This document shows positions 10,747 through 21,319 of a stretch of DNA of 64,000 bases, piece by piece; within the stretch, counting starts at the first letter, position 1, and each line of letters begins with the position of its first letter. Source of the DNA: Vogesella sp. XCS3 (lineage in GTDB: Bacteria > Pseudomonadota > Gammaproteobacteria > Burkholderiales > Chromobacteriaceae); assembly GCF_020616155.1 (NCBI RefSeq), contig NZ_CP085530.1, positions 3,124,501-3,188,500 on the forward strand, in the 5' to 3' direction. The translations under genes and the position numbers were made by a program. Below the pieces are notes generated by a model. It made no database searches. It was not told the origin of the DNA and saw only the letters and a program-made list of their open reading frames with translations.

Positions 10747-11718
10747 TCAGGCGTTGCGTGCCACCGACAGGCGGGCAATTTCGGCCATGGCCGCTTTGTG
10801 CTCGCTATCAGGCAGGGTTGCCAGGGCGGCTACGGCGCGTTCGGCAGCTTTTTCGGCCTCGGCACGGGCGTAGTCCAGCGCGCCGCAGGATTGTACCGCA
10901 GTCAGCACTTCATTGAAACGCTCGCGGCTGGCGGCTTCCAGCGATTCACGCACCACGGTGGCGGCCTCGGCCGGGCCCTGGCGCATGGTGTAAATCAGTG
11001 GCAGCGTGGGCTTGCCTTCGGCCAGATCGTCACCCAGGCTCTTGCCGATGGTGGTGGCGTCGCCGCTGTAGTCCAGTACGTCGTCGATGATCTGGAAAGC
11101 CGTGCCCAGGTGCATGCCGTAGTCGGCCAGCGCTTGCTCTTGCTCCGGCGTCGCGGCGGCGATGATGGCACCCACGCGGGTAGCAGCCTCGAACAGCTTG
11201 GCGGTCTTGTACTGGATCACCTTCAGGTAGTCGTCTTCGCTCACGTCTACGTTGCCGATGTTCAGCAGCTGCAGCACTTCGCCTTCGGCAATGATATTGG
11301 TAGCGTCGGCCATCACTTCCAGGATGCGCATGCTGCCGGTAGATACCATCATCTGGAAGGCGCGGGTGTACAGGAAGTCGCCCACCAGCACGCTGGCGGC
11401 GTTGCCGAACATGGCGTTGGCGGTCTGGCGGCCGCGGCGCATGTCGGATTCGTCCACCACGTCGTCGTGCAGCAGCGTGGCGGTGTGGATGAACTCGATC
11501 ATGGCGGCCAGCTCGAACAGGTGCTTGTCACCGTAGCCCAGCGCACGGCCTGCCAGCAGGGTCAGCATCGGGCGCAGGCGTTTGCCGCCGGCGGATATGA
11601 TGTACTCGGCCACCTGGCTGATCAGGACAACATCGGAATGCAGACGGGTGCGGATAGCCTGATCGACGGTGTTCATGTCGTCGGCGGTAAGCGTGCGAAA
11701 GAGCGGAGTGGATGACAT
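10747..11718 (-). CDS. ispB: Octaprenyl diphosphate synthase
   Basis: This trans-polyprenyl diphosphate synthase makes the ubiquinone side chain. Both aspartate-rich motifs are intact: D85-D86-x-x-D89 within LLHDDVVDESD, and D212-D213-x-x-D216 within IDDVLDYSGD. I chose the ATG at 11718 (MSSTPLFRTL), which gives 323 aa, the length of E. coli IspB. A longer frame to 11844 adds an N terminus with no family character. It is divergent from rplU, the same arrangement as in E. coli. The dispersed motif at 11775-11783 lies in the shared upstream region. Confidence 0.95.
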   Translation of the reverse strand: MSSTPLFRTLTADDMNTVDQAIRTRLHSDVVLISQVAEYIISAGGKRLRPMLTLLAGRALGYGDKHLFELAAMIEFIHTATLLHDDVVDESDMRRGRQTANAMFGNAASVLVGDFLYTRAFQMMVSTGSMRILEVMADATNIIAEGEVLQLLNIGNVDVSEDDYLKVIQYKTAKLFEAATRVGAIIAAATPEQEQALADYGMHLGTAFQIIDDVLDYSGDATTIGKSLGDDLAEGKPTLPLIYTMRQGPAEAATVVRESLEAASRERFNEVLTAVQSCGALDYARAEAEKAAERAVAALATLPDSEHKAAMAEIARLSVARNA

Positions 11719-11911
11719 CGCGACCGGGTTCTTTGTATGAATATTGGCTGGAAAACCGCGCGATATTAGCAGAGTTGGCCGCACTCTTGCCATGGTCGCC
11801 CACACGCACAGTGTTGTTTTGACGAGAAAATTGACAACAAACAATCACTTGCGTATAGTGCTGCGTTCTTCGCGCACATCGCGCGTTGACAGAATATTAG
11901 GAGCTATACGA

Positions 11912-12223
11912 ATGTATGCGGTCATAAAAACTGGCGGTAAACAATACAAAGTTGCCGTTGGTGAAAAACTCAAAGTAGAACAGATACCTGCAGACATCGA
12001 CAGCCAAATCGTACTGGAAGAAGTGCTGATGGTTGTGGACGGTGATCAGGTTTCCGTAGGCGCCCCGCTGGTAGCTGGCGCAAAAGTGCAGGCTACTGTT
12101 GTTTCCCACGGTCGTGGCGACAAGGTACGTATCTTCAAGATGCGTCGTCGTAAGCACTACCAGAAGCACCAGGGTCACCGTCAAAACTTCACCGAAATCC
12201 GCATCGACGCGATTTCCAAGTAA
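11912..12223 (+). CDS. rplU: 50S ribosomal protein L21
   Basis: This 103-aa L21 protein binds 23S rRNA in the large subunit. It begins [14 protein letters not shown] and contains the conserved [16 protein letters not shown] segment near residues 78-93. The ATG at 11912 is preceded by TAGGAGC, a strong ribosome site. It is the first gene of rplU-rpmA; obgE follows after a terminator, the canonical order. Confidence 0.98.
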   Translation: MYAVIKTGGKQYKVAVGEKLKVEQIPADIDSQIVLEEVLMVVDGDQVSVGAPLVAGAKVQATVVSHGRGDKVRIFKMRRRKHYQKHQGHRQNFTEIRIDAISK

Positions 12224-12235
12224 GGATAAACAGAC

Positions 12236-12511
12236 ATGGCACACAAAAAAGCAGGCGGTAGCTCCCGCAACGGTCGTGACTCCGAAGCCAAACGCCTGGG
12301 CGTTAAGGTTTACGGCGGCGAACTGATCCCGGCTGGTTCCATCATCGTGCGTCAGCGCGGTACCAAGTTCCACGCTGGCGAAAACGTTGGCATGGGCAAG
12401 GACCACACCCTGTTCGCGAAAGTGGACGGCTACGTTGAATTTGCTGTTAAAGGCTCGTTCAACCGCAAGACCATTACCGTTGTTCCGTACACCGGTGTTG
12501 ACGCCGAGTAA
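12236..12511 (+). CDS. rpmA: 50S ribosomal protein L27
   Basis: This 91-aa L27 protein reaches the peptidyl-transferase centre with its N-terminal tail ([20 protein letters not shown]). It has the family block [17 protein letters not shown]. It starts 12 bases after the rplU stop with an AAGGA site. Confidence 0.98.
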   Translation: MAHKKAGGSSRNGRDSEAKRLGVKVYGGELIPAGSIIVRQRGTKFHAGENVGMGKDHTLFAKVDGYVEFAVKGSFNRKTITVVPYTGVDAE

Positions 12512-12530
12512 TCTCGCGTTGACGAAAAAA

Positions 12531-12557
12531 AGCCCTATCTTGTGATAGGGCTTTTTT
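12531..12557 (+). terminator. Terminator after rpmA
   Basis: The 9-bp stem AGCCCTATC/GATAGGGCT with loop TTGT is followed by six or more T residues. It separates rplU-rpmA from obgE. Confidence 0.9.
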
Positions 12558-12649
12558 GTTTAAGCTAATCGCGTTGGCTCTGAGGCGTGAGGCGCAAGCG
12601 GCTGCGGCCAGGCCCTGGCAGTGCAGTTTTGGCGGCTGTTTGCGCCTGA

Positions 12650-13879
<1,230 letters not shown>

Positions 13880-13893
13880 GACCCCACCTCTGA

Positions 13894-13927
13894 CAATCCG
13901 GTCTGTTTCCTGCAGACCGGATTGTTT
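13894..13927 (+). terminator. Hairpin after obgE
   Basis: The stem CAATCCGGTCTG/CAGACCGGATTG (12 bp) with a 7-base loop is followed by TTTCC. It ends just before the TTG start of the mksF-like gene, so it may act partly as an attenuator for that operon. Confidence 0.7.
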
Positions 13928-13929
13928 CC

Positions 13930-15201
13930 TTGGATTCCCTTTCCGAATTTTTCCGCCCGGGCATGGCCCCGGACAGCCTGCCGGCGTTATCGCGCCTGAG
14001 TGCGGCCTGGCCTTACCTGGCGGTGTTTGTCACCCTGTTTCGCGGTGGCGACGAAGAAGTGCTGATGCGCCTGCTGGTGCTGCGCGAGCTCGGTAGCCGC
14101 GCCGACGCGCCGTACTGGACGCCACAAGACATTGCCCAGCGCTTTGCCTACCTGAACGACACCAAGCTTGGCACCATCCTGGGCCGCCTGCGCGAGGGCG
14201 AGCTGCTGGTCTACGACAGCGACAGCGGCCACTACGCGCTGAGCGAAGGCGCGCGCGTGGCGCTGGCCGCGCTGGCCACGCTGATCGACTTTGCTGGCGA
14301 CGACGTGGAGCTGGGCTACCTCACCAGCCAGGTGGCCGCCGGGCAGTCGGTAGGGCAGGTGTCGGACGAAGCCATGCAACACCTGCTGGCGCGCCTGAAC
14401 GAGCTGCACGCCGAGTTCGCCGACGCGCTGGAAAGCCAGTCCGAGTTCCGCATCCGTGCGGCACAGCACCGGCTGGAGTCGGTATGGCGCTGGGTGGGCA
14501 AATCCACCGAGGTGATACGCAACCTCACCCGCGACGACACCCTCACGCTGACTACGCTGAACCAGGCGCAGGCCATTGCGCTGGCGCAAAGCCGCATGCT
14601 GGCGCTGGCCGGTACCTTCGAGCGCCGCCTGGCGCAGCTGGCGGCGCAGCGCGTGCACCTGGGCAGCTCCGGCCTGACTTCTACCGATATTGCCGACTGG
14701 CTGCGCCACCAGGGCGGGGCCACGCTGGCTGCGTTGCTGGGCAATGCGCTGTCTTTTGGCGTGGAGCCGGCTTTCCTGACTACACCCGAGCTGGGCGACG
14801 TGGCCGAGTTCGAGCTGCTGGGCCGCGAAAGGTTGGCCGCAGCCGATACGGCGCTGCCACAAGCGGCCAGTGCCGAAGCCGCCGATGCACCGGAGATGGA
14901 GCGCCTGCTGGAAGCCGAGGCGCTGTACGACAGCCTGTTGCAGCTGGGGCTGGACGGCGCGCCGGGCGAGCAGGGCTACCCCATTGCCGACGCCGTACTG
15001 GCCGACAGCTACAACGAAACCGCCTACCGCCTGTCGCTGCTGTCGCTGCTGGGTGACCCGGAAAGCAGCAGTGACCAGAGCGTAGTGGCGGCGCTGGCGC
15101 GCCTGCCGCTGCAGCTTGCTGGCGGCCATAGCATCATTACCCCCGATCACCCCGAAGTCGCCACGCTGTCCGATGCGCGGCTGATAGCGCAGAAACCCTG
15201 A
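13930..15201 (+). CDS. mksF: MksF-like kleisin subunit of an SMC complex
   Basis: This 423-aa protein is predicted to be the kleisin that bridges the heads of the SMC dimer. The N-terminal third (about residues 20-115) looks like a winged helix (PQDIAQRFAYLNDTKLGTILGRLREGELLVYDSDSGHY). A long helical middle and a polar C-terminal end follow. It is the first of three tightly packed genes in the order kleisin-kite-SMC, the order of mksFEB and jetABC; that context is the main basis for the name. The TTG at 13930 has no clear ribosome site, and an ATG at 13963 is an alternative. One dispersed-motif copy at 14833 is in frame as Leu-Ala-Ala preceded by an AGG arginine codon. Confidence 0.65.
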   Translation: MDSLSEFFRPGMAPDSLPALSRLSAAWPYLAVFVTLFRGGDEEVLMRLLVLRELGSRADAPYWTPQDIAQRFAYLNDTKLGTILGRLREGELLVYDSDSGHYALSEGARVALAALATLIDFAGDDVELGYLTSQVAAGQSVGQVSDEAMQHLLARLNELHAEFADALESQSEFRIRAAQHRLESVWRWVGKSTEVIRNLTRDDTLTLTTLNQAQAIALAQSRMLALAGTFERRLAQLAAQRVHLGSSGLTSTDIADWLRHQGGATLAALLGNALSFGVEPAFLTTPELGDVAEFELLGRERLAAADTALPQAASAEAADAPEMERLLEAEALYDSLLQLGLDGAPGEQGYPIADAVLADSYNETAYRLSLLSLLGDPESSSDQSVVAALARLPLQLAGGHSIITPDHPEVATLSDARLIAQKP

Positions 15202-15203
15202 GC

Positions 15204-15932
15204 ATGGAACAGCAACTAACTACCCTGATTGCGCGCCTGCTGGCGCACCGCGTATTACCGCGCAGCGACGCCCTGGCGCGCCGCGCACTGCTGGACGAAA
15301 CCTTCCGCCTGGAGCTGGACCAAAGGTTGGCCGCAGCCGGCCTGCAGCTGGTAGAAAACCCCTACGCCGAGCACATCGCCGTGGCGCTGCTGCCAGCGCT
15401 CACCGAGCCGGTATTCGGCAGCGGCGAAGCCTGGCTCAACAACAACCTGGGCCTGCCGCGCGACGGCGTGGCGCTGCTGGTGATTGTGTGGGCGCTGATT
15501 ATTTTGCCCAAGCGCGAACGCCAGGTATCGCGTGTGGCCGCCGGTAACGAAGGCCAGCACGATATGTTCGGCGCGCAAAAGCCGCTGGAAACCGGCGACA
15601 CCGTGTCGGTGGGCGTGTCGGAAGACGCGCTGTACGCCGATTTTGGCAAGCAGCTGGGCGGCCGAACGCGCTTTAATGCCAACCTGGGCCGCCTGGTGAA
15701 CCTGGGCTTTTTGCAGCGCCGTAACCGCTGGCTGGTAGAAGGCCCGCTGCTGGACGTGATGATCGACTACAGCCAGCTGGCGCCGCGCATCATCGAAGGC
15801 GCGCTGGCCGAAGTGCTGTCGCGCCGCGGCCAGCTATCGCAGCACCTCACCGCGCAGCAGCTGCAGGACGGCCCGCCAGGGTTGGCCGCAGACAGCGCAG
15901 AAACAGACAAGCCACACGAGGAGCAAGCCTGA
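15204..15932 (+). CDS. mksE: MksE-like kite subunit of an SMC complex
   Basis: This 242-aa protein is predicted to be the small winged-helix (kite) subunit that pairs with the kleisin. The central segment LNNNLGLPRDGVALLVIVWALIILPKRERQ (about residues 72-101) resembles the MksE/DUF4194 core. The second half has a winged-helix-like stretch (DALYADFGKQLGGRTRFNANLGRLVNLGFL). It starts 2 bases after the kleisin stop, and its own stop overlaps the SMC start (TGATG), indicating coupled translation. It carries two in-frame copies of the dispersed motif (15327 and 15882). The alternative is a diverged JetB, but no JetD follows. Confidence 0.6.
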   Translation: MEQQLTTLIARLLAHRVLPRSDALARRALLDETFRLELDQRLAAAGLQLVENPYAEHIAVALLPALTEPVFGSGEAWLNNNLGLPRDGVALLVIVWALIILPKRERQVSRVAAGNEGQHDMFGAQKPLETGDTVSVGVSEDALYADFGKQLGGRTRFNANLGRLVNLGFLQRRNRWLVEGPLLDVMIDYSQLAPRIIEGALAEVLSRRGQLSQHLTAQQLQDGPPGLAADSAETDKPHEEQA

Positions 15933-18742
15933 TGTTCCAGATGAAATCGGTAGAAATGGTGCACTGGGACTTCTGGCAACGCCTCACCGTGCCGCTGGAC
16001 GCGCAGATCGTCACCATCATCGGCCCCAACGGCTCCGGCAAGACCACCCTGCTTGACGCCATGCGCACGCTGCTGGCCATCAAGTGCTCCGGCAAGCGCG
16101 ATTACAAGCGCTACGTGCGCAACAACCGCGAGCCGTATGCGTTTCTGAAAGGCGTGGTAGACAACCCGCGCCGCCTGCAGGGCGGCTTGTACCCCACGCC
16201 GTTCTTCCCGCTGCTGCAGCCGGAAGTGACCCTGCTGTGCCGCATCAAGAAGCAGGGCGGCGACTGGGTGCGCCACTACGCCATTCTGGAAGGCGACGTC
16301 GCGCTGGATCAGGCCATCGGCGATAACACCGTGCCGTGGCTGGGCGTGCAGGAATACCGCCGCCGCCTGGAAGCCGCCGGCCTTACCGCCGCCGTGGCGG
16401 AGGTACTGGCGCTGGAGCAGGGCGACACCGACAAGCTCACCGAATACAGCCCCAAGCAGCTGCTGGACCTGGTGTTCCAGGTGTTTGGCGACAAGGACGT
16501 GCTGGCCAACTACCAGCACGCGCGCGACGAGCAGAAAGCCGCCGAGGCCGAGTTGGCCGCACTGGGCCGTCAGGAAGAGGCACTGCAAGGCCGCGTCGAG
16601 ATGATGAAAAGCCGTGCCAGCCGCTACCTGGAGTGGGTGGGCCTGAGCAAGCGCATCAGCCGTCTGCGCGACGAGGCGCTGCCGGTGCTGGGCCTGATCG
16701 ATGGCCGTGCCGCCACCGGCAAGCTGTGGCAGGACTACCGCCGCCTGCAGGCCGATTACCTGGGCGTTAGCCGCCAGCACCGCGACACGCTGCAGCTGGT
16801 GGCCACGCTGCGCGAGGCAGAAAGCAGCGCGCTGGCAGCGCGTGACGCGGCAGAAACGGTGCGCAAGCAAGCGCAAGAAGCCTTCATGCAGGCGCGCGAC
16901 GCCGAGCGCGACATCGCCAGCCAGCTGAAAGAGCGCGACCGCCTGCAAGCGCTGGCCAGCCGCGAATACGGCGAAGACGCCGCCACGCTGGGCCACAAGT
17001 TGGCCGCACTGCGCGACGCCAACGAGCGCCTGCGTGACACGCTGAAAGCGCAAAAGATCGAACGCGACGGCTGCAGCGCCGAGCTGGCCGCGCTGGAAGG
17101 CGGCAAGCCGCGCGCGCCGGAAGACGTGCGCCACTTCCGCGCCGCGCTGGACGAAGCCGGCATCGGCCACCAGATGCTGGCCGACATTATCGAGGTAACC
17201 GACAGCCGCTGGCAGGGCGCGGTCGAAGCCTTGCTCAAGCCCTACCGCCACGTGGTGCTGCTGCAAGACGCAGCCGACCGCCGTGCTGCCTGGCAGCTGG
17301 GCGAGAAGCTGCGCTACCGCCACTTTGTGGTGCCGGAAACCGCCAGCGCACCGCGTGCGCGCAGCGGCAGCCTGCTGGAAGTGGTGCGCTTTGCCGCCGA
17401 CGCGCCGGACTGGCTGTACCAGCAGATGAACCGCGTCAGCCGCGTGGCCAGTGTGGCCGACGGCGCTGCAGAGGACGGCGACTGGATCACGCCGGAAGGC
17501 TACTTCCGCGAGCGCCGCGGTGCGCGCCACATCGGCGTACCGGCGCACGACTTCGCCTTTGGCGAAGCCGCCCGCCAGGCCCGGCTGCAGGCGCTACGCG
17601 ACAGCCTGAAGGCATTGAACGTGGCCATGTTGCGCCACGAAGAACAGCTGGTGGCCGGTACGCGCGACGCGGCGCAGCTGGCCGAGTATCTGTCCGGTAT
17701 GGACGCCATCCGCCTGCTGGATAGCCGCGCCGAAGAATTTGCCGCGCTGGCGGCGCAGGCCGACAGCCTGAAGCAGGCGGTGGCCGAGGCCGGCGAAAGG
17801 TTGGCCGCAGCCCAGGCCGAGCGCGACGCTGCCGAGCAGCGTTATAGCGACGCGCGCATCGCCCACGACCGCGTGTGCCAGCGCGAACAGGACAGCCTGC
17901 AGCGCGAGCACAAGGCACAAACCGATATGGCGCAGGCCCGCCGTGCCATCCGTCGCCATCTGGCCGAGCTGCGCGACTGCCGCAGCCACTTGCCGGCTGC
18001 GGCGCAGGATGCGGCCTTTGTGGCGCAGCTGGCCGACGAGTTCGAATCGGCCGCCGACGTGCGCCACGAGATCAACTATCTGGAAGAACGGTTGGCCGCA
18101 GGCGAGTGGGAGCGCGACGACGCGGTGCTGCAGCTCAAAGACAAGCTGCAGGAAGATCTGACCAGCCTGACGCGCGAATGCCAGCGCCGCCAGGCCGAAG
18201 TGGAACGCGCCGCCGGCCTGACCAGCGATGCGCGCGATGCTTACCTGGGCAAGCTGCGCGCCACGGTGCGCGCCTACGGCCACAACGTGAAGCGCCTGGG
18301 CGAGCTGGCCGGTATTGGCGTGGAAGTCGAGCTGCCCACGTTGGCCAACGACGACGCACTACTGGCGCAGGCCGGCCTGGTGCTGAAGTTCAACTTCGAC
18401 CAGAAAGGCCTGATGGGTCTGAACGATGGCGAGGCGTCCGGCGGCCAACAGGTGATGAAGTCGCTGATCATGCTGATCGGCCTGATGATGGACGAAAGCA
18501 ACCCGTCCGGTTTTGTGTTCATCGACGAGCCGTTTGCCCACCTGGATATCTTCAACATCGACCGCGTGGCCGGCTTCCTCAAAGCCACCGAGGCGCAGTA
18601 CCTGATCACCACGCCCAATACGCACAATATCAACATCTTTGCGCCGTCCGGCCTCACGCTGGCCACGCGCAAGAAACGGCCGGGCGAGCAGTGGGCACCG
18701 CCTATCCTGCAAACCCGCCGCCGTGTGGATGCGGCGTCGTAA
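15932..18742 (+). CDS. mksB: MksB-like SMC ATPase
   Basis: This is a 936-aa SMC-type ATPase, much shorter than MukB and close in size to MksB/JetC. The N-terminal head half has Walker A GPNGSGKTT at 31-39. Two coiled-coil stretches (about 180-400 and 530-790) flank a compact hinge region near 400-520. The C-terminal head half has a signature-like ASGGQQ at 835-840 and Walker B GFVFIDE ending in D865-E866, followed by PFAHLD. It is expected to entrap DNA with the two proteins encoded upstream. A GAGGAG site precedes the ATG. Four motif copies (16553, 17000, 17801, 18092) are all in the Leu-Ala-Ala frame. A terminator follows, so no nuclease gene is part of the operon. Confidence 0.78.
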   Translation: MFQMKSVEMVHWDFWQRLTVPLDAQIVTIIGPNGSGKTTLLDAMRTLLAIKCSGKRDYKRYVRNNREPYAFLKGVVDNPRRLQGGLYPTPFFPLLQPEVTLLCRIKKQGGDWVRHYAILEGDVALDQAIGDNTVPWLGVQEYRRRLEAAGLTAAVAEVLALEQGDTDKLTEYSPKQLLDLVFQVFGDKDVLANYQHARDEQKAAEAELAALGRQEEALQGRVEMMKSRASRYLEWVGLSKRISRLRDEALPVLGLIDGRAATGKLWQDYRRLQADYLGVSRQHRDTLQLVATLREAESSALAARDAAETVRKQAQEAFMQARDAERDIASQLKERDRLQALASREYGEDAATLGHKLAALRDANERLRDTLKAQKIERDGCSAELAALEGGKPRAPEDVRHFRAALDEAGIGHQMLADIIEVTDSRWQGAVEALLKPYRHVVLLQDAADRRAAWQLGEKLRYRHFVVPETASAPRARSGSLLEVVRFAADAPDWLYQQMNRVSRVASVADGAAEDGDWITPEGYFRERRGARHIGVPAHDFAFGEAARQARLQALRDSLKALNVAMLRHEEQLVAGTRDAAQLAEYLSGMDAIRLLDSRAEEFAALAAQADSLKQAVAEAGERLAAAQAERDAAEQRYSDARIAHDRVCQREQDSLQREHKAQTDMAQARRAIRRHLAELRDCRSHLPAAAQDAAFVAQLADEFESAADVRHEINYLEERLAAGEWERDDAVLQLKDKLQEDLTSLTRECQRRQAEVERAAGLTSDARDAYLGKLRATVRAYGHNVKRLGELAGIGVEVELPTLANDDALLAQAGLVLKFNFDQKGLMGLNDGEASGGQQVMKSLIMLIGLMMDESNPSGFVFIDEPFAHLDIFNIDRVAGFLKATEAQYLITTPNTHNINIFAPSGLTLATRKKRPGEQWAPPILQTRRRVDAAS

Positions 18743-18747
18743 ACCCC

Positions 18748-18771
18748 AACCCGGCCTGGCCGGGTTTTTCT
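18748..18771 (+). terminator. Terminator after the SMC operon
   Basis: AACCCGG/CCGGGTT with a CCTGG loop is followed by TTTTTC, six bases after the mksB stop. Confidence 0.85.
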
Positions 18772-18856
18772 TTGGCGCCCACTTGATAACAGATGGATAG
18801 ACATTCATAACGCATACTAATAGAATGCCTTTCTTTTTTGACTTTGGCATAAAACC

Positions 18857-19594
18857 ATGAAAAAGCTCGCGCTTGTCTCCCTGCTGTCCCTCGCTCTGTG
18901 CGGCCCTGCCCAGGCCTTTGGCCTGAATACTTTGCTGAGTGCCGGTACCGATCTGGTGAAGTCCGCCACCCTGTCCGACGCCGAAGTGCAGGCCATGGCC
19001 GCCGAATCCAGCAAGGCGCTGGACAAGCAGGCCAAGGTTGCCGCCGCTGGCAGCCCGCAAGCCAAGCGTCTGGCCAAGATCGTGAGCGGCCTTACCAGCG
19101 AAGATGGCCTGAAGCTGAACTTCAAGGTGTATCTGGATAAAGAAGTGAACGCCTTTGCCATGGCCGACGGTACCGTGCGCGTGTACAGCGGCTTGCTGGA
19201 CAAGATGACCGACGACGAAGTGCGCTATGTCATTGGCCATGAAATCGGCCACGTAAAACTGGGCCACAGCAAAAAAGCCATGCAGGTAGCCTACGCGGCG
19301 TCTGCTGCGCGCAAGGCGGCGGCCGGTAGCGGTAACGCCAATGTGGCAGCGTTTTCCGAGTCGGAAATGGGCGAGCTGAGCGAACAGCTGCTGCATGCGC
19401 AGTTCTCGCAATCGCAGGAAAGCGACGCTGACGCCTACGCCGTCGAGTTTCTGAAGCGCCACAATTACAAGCTGGACGCCGCGCCGTCCGCGCTGCGCAA
19501 GTTGGCCGCACTGTACGGCAACGACAGCAGCCTGCTGTCCAGCCACCCGGCCGCCGGCGACCGTGCCGACAAGGTTGAAAAGCTCATCAAGTAA
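18857..19594 (+). CDS. loiP: M48 metalloprotease, LoiP/YggG-like
   Basis: This 245-aa exported zinc protease is close to E. coli LoiP (YggG), which acts at the outer membrane in periplasmic quality control. The signal peptide of residues 1-20 ends AQA-FG. The zinc motif H128-E129-x-x-H132 and third ligand E188 in the ESDADAY context are present, with the LoiP-type block NAFAMADGTVRVYSGL before them. Unlike E. coli LoiP there is no standard lipobox: the only Cys (C15) is preceded by Leu, so the protein may be soluble periplasmic. One motif copy lies at 19502. A strong terminator follows. Confidence 0.88.
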   Translation: MKKLALVSLLSLALCGPAQAFGLNTLLSAGTDLVKSATLSDAEVQAMAAESSKALDKQAKVAAAGSPQAKRLAKIVSGLTSEDGLKLNFKVYLDKEVNAFAMADGTVRVYSGLLDKMTDDEVRYVIGHEIGHVKLGHSKKAMQVAYAASAARKAAAGSGNANVAAFSESEMGELSEQLLHAQFSQSQESDADAYAVEFLKRHNYKLDAAPSALRKLAALYGNDSSLLSSHPAAGDRADKVEKLIK

Positions 19595-19625
19595 GCCTGG
19601 CGGTACTGCTTTGGCGGTAAACCGG

Positions 19626-19656
19626 AAGCCCTTTTGCCATGCAAAAGGGCTTTTTG
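19626..19656 (+). terminator. Terminator after the M48 protease gene
   Basis: A 12-bp stem AAGCCCTTTTGC/GCAAAAGGGCTT with loop CAT is followed by a T run. Confidence 0.9.
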
Positions 19657-19780
19657 TTGTGCGATTGCCCCATCGGATACAAGCCGGTTTGCCGTGCCGC
19701 AAATGCCGGTGTGCTTTGCTGTGTCACGGGTGGCCATGGGCGCTACACTGGTGCTTCGATAAAAAATCCGAGAGCGCATC

Positions 19781-20251
19781 ATGACTAAACGACTGCTGGC
19801 CCTGGTGGCCTCCCTGGCTATGCTGGCACCTTTGGCGCAGGCCGAAGCACTGGTGGATGCGGCCAACCCTGCTGCCTTGTACGAGCTGGCGCGTGGCTAC
19901 GGTTCGGCCGAGCTGGGCAAGAGCGAGCGTGGCAACCCGAAGATCAAGGGGCGCATTGATGGCATGGCCTATACCATTTTCTTTCTGCAGTGCGAGAAGG
20001 GGGAAAAGTGCCGCGACGTCCAGCTCAGCGCTGGCTGGTCGGGGTACGACGTGAGCCAGGCACAGATTGCAGACTGGAATAGCAGCAAGAACTACAGCAA
20101 GGCTTATCTGGATGACGAGAACGACCCGATTCTGGAAATGGATATCGTGATGAGCCCGGGGATGAGCCCGGCGGCGTTCGAGCGTGCACTGGGGCTATGG
20201 AAGAAAGCACTGCGTGACTTCCGTAAAGAGGTGCTGAAAGTACCCGATTAA
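19781..20251 (+). CDS. YbjN domain-containing exported protein
   Basis: This 156-aa protein has a Sec signal peptide ([21 protein letters not shown], cleavage after residue 21) and a mature YbjN-like domain. The domain is recognised from the pattern of short beta strands with [33 protein letters not shown] and a C-terminal helix. YbjN domains resemble type III secretion chaperones; in this exported form the role is unknown. Two Cys (at about 71 and 76) could form a disulfide. The dispersed motif at 19858 falls at the start of the mature region (Asp-Ala-Ala-Asn-Pro). Confidence 0.7.
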   Translation: MTKRLLALVASLAMLAPLAQAEALVDAANPAALYELARGYGSAELGKSERGNPKIKGRIDGMAYTIFFLQCEKGEKCRDVQLSAGWSGYDVSQAQIADWNSSKNYSKAYLDDENDPILEMDIVMSPGMSPAAFERALGLWKKALRDFRKEVLKVPD

Positions 20252-20327
20252 CATCACGGCTCATGTTGGACATGACAGAACCAAGCACTTGCTTGACAAT
20301 GTCGGTTCACCGATTCGGGAGATTTCT

Positions 20328-21197
20328 ATGCGTAGCCTGACATCCCTGCTGGGCAATTCACAAAAACTGGACGGCGGTGCCATGTTTGGTAACGCCCCCC
20401 GCGCGGTATGGGCCGGCTGGCTGGCGCCAGACGAGCAAAACCGCGTACCGCTGTGTTGCCGTTGCCTGCTGGTAGAAGAGGCGGATGGCCGCCGTATCTT
20501 GCTGGAAACCGGCATTGGTGCCTTTTTTGCCCCCAAGCTGCGCGAACGTTACGGCGTGATGGAAGAAAACCACGTGCTGCTGGATTCGCTGGCGGCGCAC
20601 GGGCTGAGCCACGAGGATATCGATGTCGTGGTGCTGTCGCACCTGCATTTCGACCACGCTGGCGGCTTGTTGGCCGCATGGGATGGCGGGCCGGCGCGGT
20701 TGTTATTTCCCAATGCGCAGATCGTGGTAGGGCGCGAAGCGTGGCAGCGTGCACTCAACCCGCACCCGCGCGACCGCGCATCGTTTGTGCCGGAGCTGGT
20801 GGCGCTGCTGGAAAGCTGTGGCCGGCTGGTGCTGGTGGACGGCGAGCAGCCTCCGGCCTGCCTGCCGGCGGACTGGCGTTTTAGCGTGTCGCACGGCCAT
20901 ACGCCGGGCATGCTGCTGGCCGAGATCCCCATGCCGGATGGCCCGGTGGTGTTTGCTGCCGACCTGATTCCCGGCGCGCCGTGGGTGCACGTGCCCATCA
21001 CCATGGGGTACGACCGTTTCCCCGAGCAGCTGATAGACGAAAAGCGCAGCTTGCTGCAGCGCCTGGCGGCAGCGCACGGGCGCTTGTTCTTTACCCACGA
21101 CCCGGCCGTTGCCTGTGCGCCGGTGCTGTTTGACGCCGACAAGCAGCGTTTTGCGGTGATGGCGGGGCAGCCGAGCTTGCAGCAACAGGCCAGCTAG
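20328..21197 (+). CDS. MBL-fold metallohydrolase
   Basis: This is a 289-aa metallo-beta-lactamase-fold hydrolase with the metal motif H105-x-H107-x-D109-H110 in [13 protein letters not shown]. Further ligands are likely in SHGHTPG, AADLIPG and FFTHDPA. No signal peptide, so it is probably cytoplasmic. It resembles the broad lactonase/YtnP-like group of the superfamily, but the substrate cannot be assigned. The ATG at 20328 is chosen over an upstream TTG because GGGAG stands six bases before it. One motif copy lies at 20670. Confidence 0.8.
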   Translation: MRSLTSLLGNSQKLDGGAMFGNAPRAVWAGWLAPDEQNRVPLCCRCLLVEEADGRRILLETGIGAFFAPKLRERYGVMEENHVLLDSLAAHGLSHEDIDVVVLSHLHFDHAGGLLAAWDGGPARLLFPNAQIVVGREAWQRALNPHPRDRASFVPELVALLESCGRLVLVDGEQPPACLPADWRFSVSHGHTPGMLLAEIPMPDGPVVFAADLIPGAPWVHVPITMGYDRFPEQLIDEKRSLLQRLAAAHGRLFFTHDPAVACAPVLFDADKQRFAVMAGQPSLQQQAS

Positions 21198-21319
21198 GCG
21201 GCTTGCTACCCTTGCTTGCCGGTGGGTTCCTGGCTGGTATTTTTGCGATATGCCAGTGGAAATGTGTGGCGTATGTTTAACATATTCTACGACATTTAAA
21301 CGCACGTTTGCGGCACAAT

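Noticed and set aside
15767..17548. Antisense frame of about 593 codons opposite the SMC gene
   Set aside because: Same composition artefact; the sense strand has intact ATPase motifs and coupled neighbours. Similar frames opposite pbpC, cydAB and cysA-cysB were rejected for the same reason.
13930..18742. Calling the SMC operon a complete Wadjet defence system
   Set aside because: No JetD-like nuclease gene is adjacent; a terminator and an unrelated protease gene follow.
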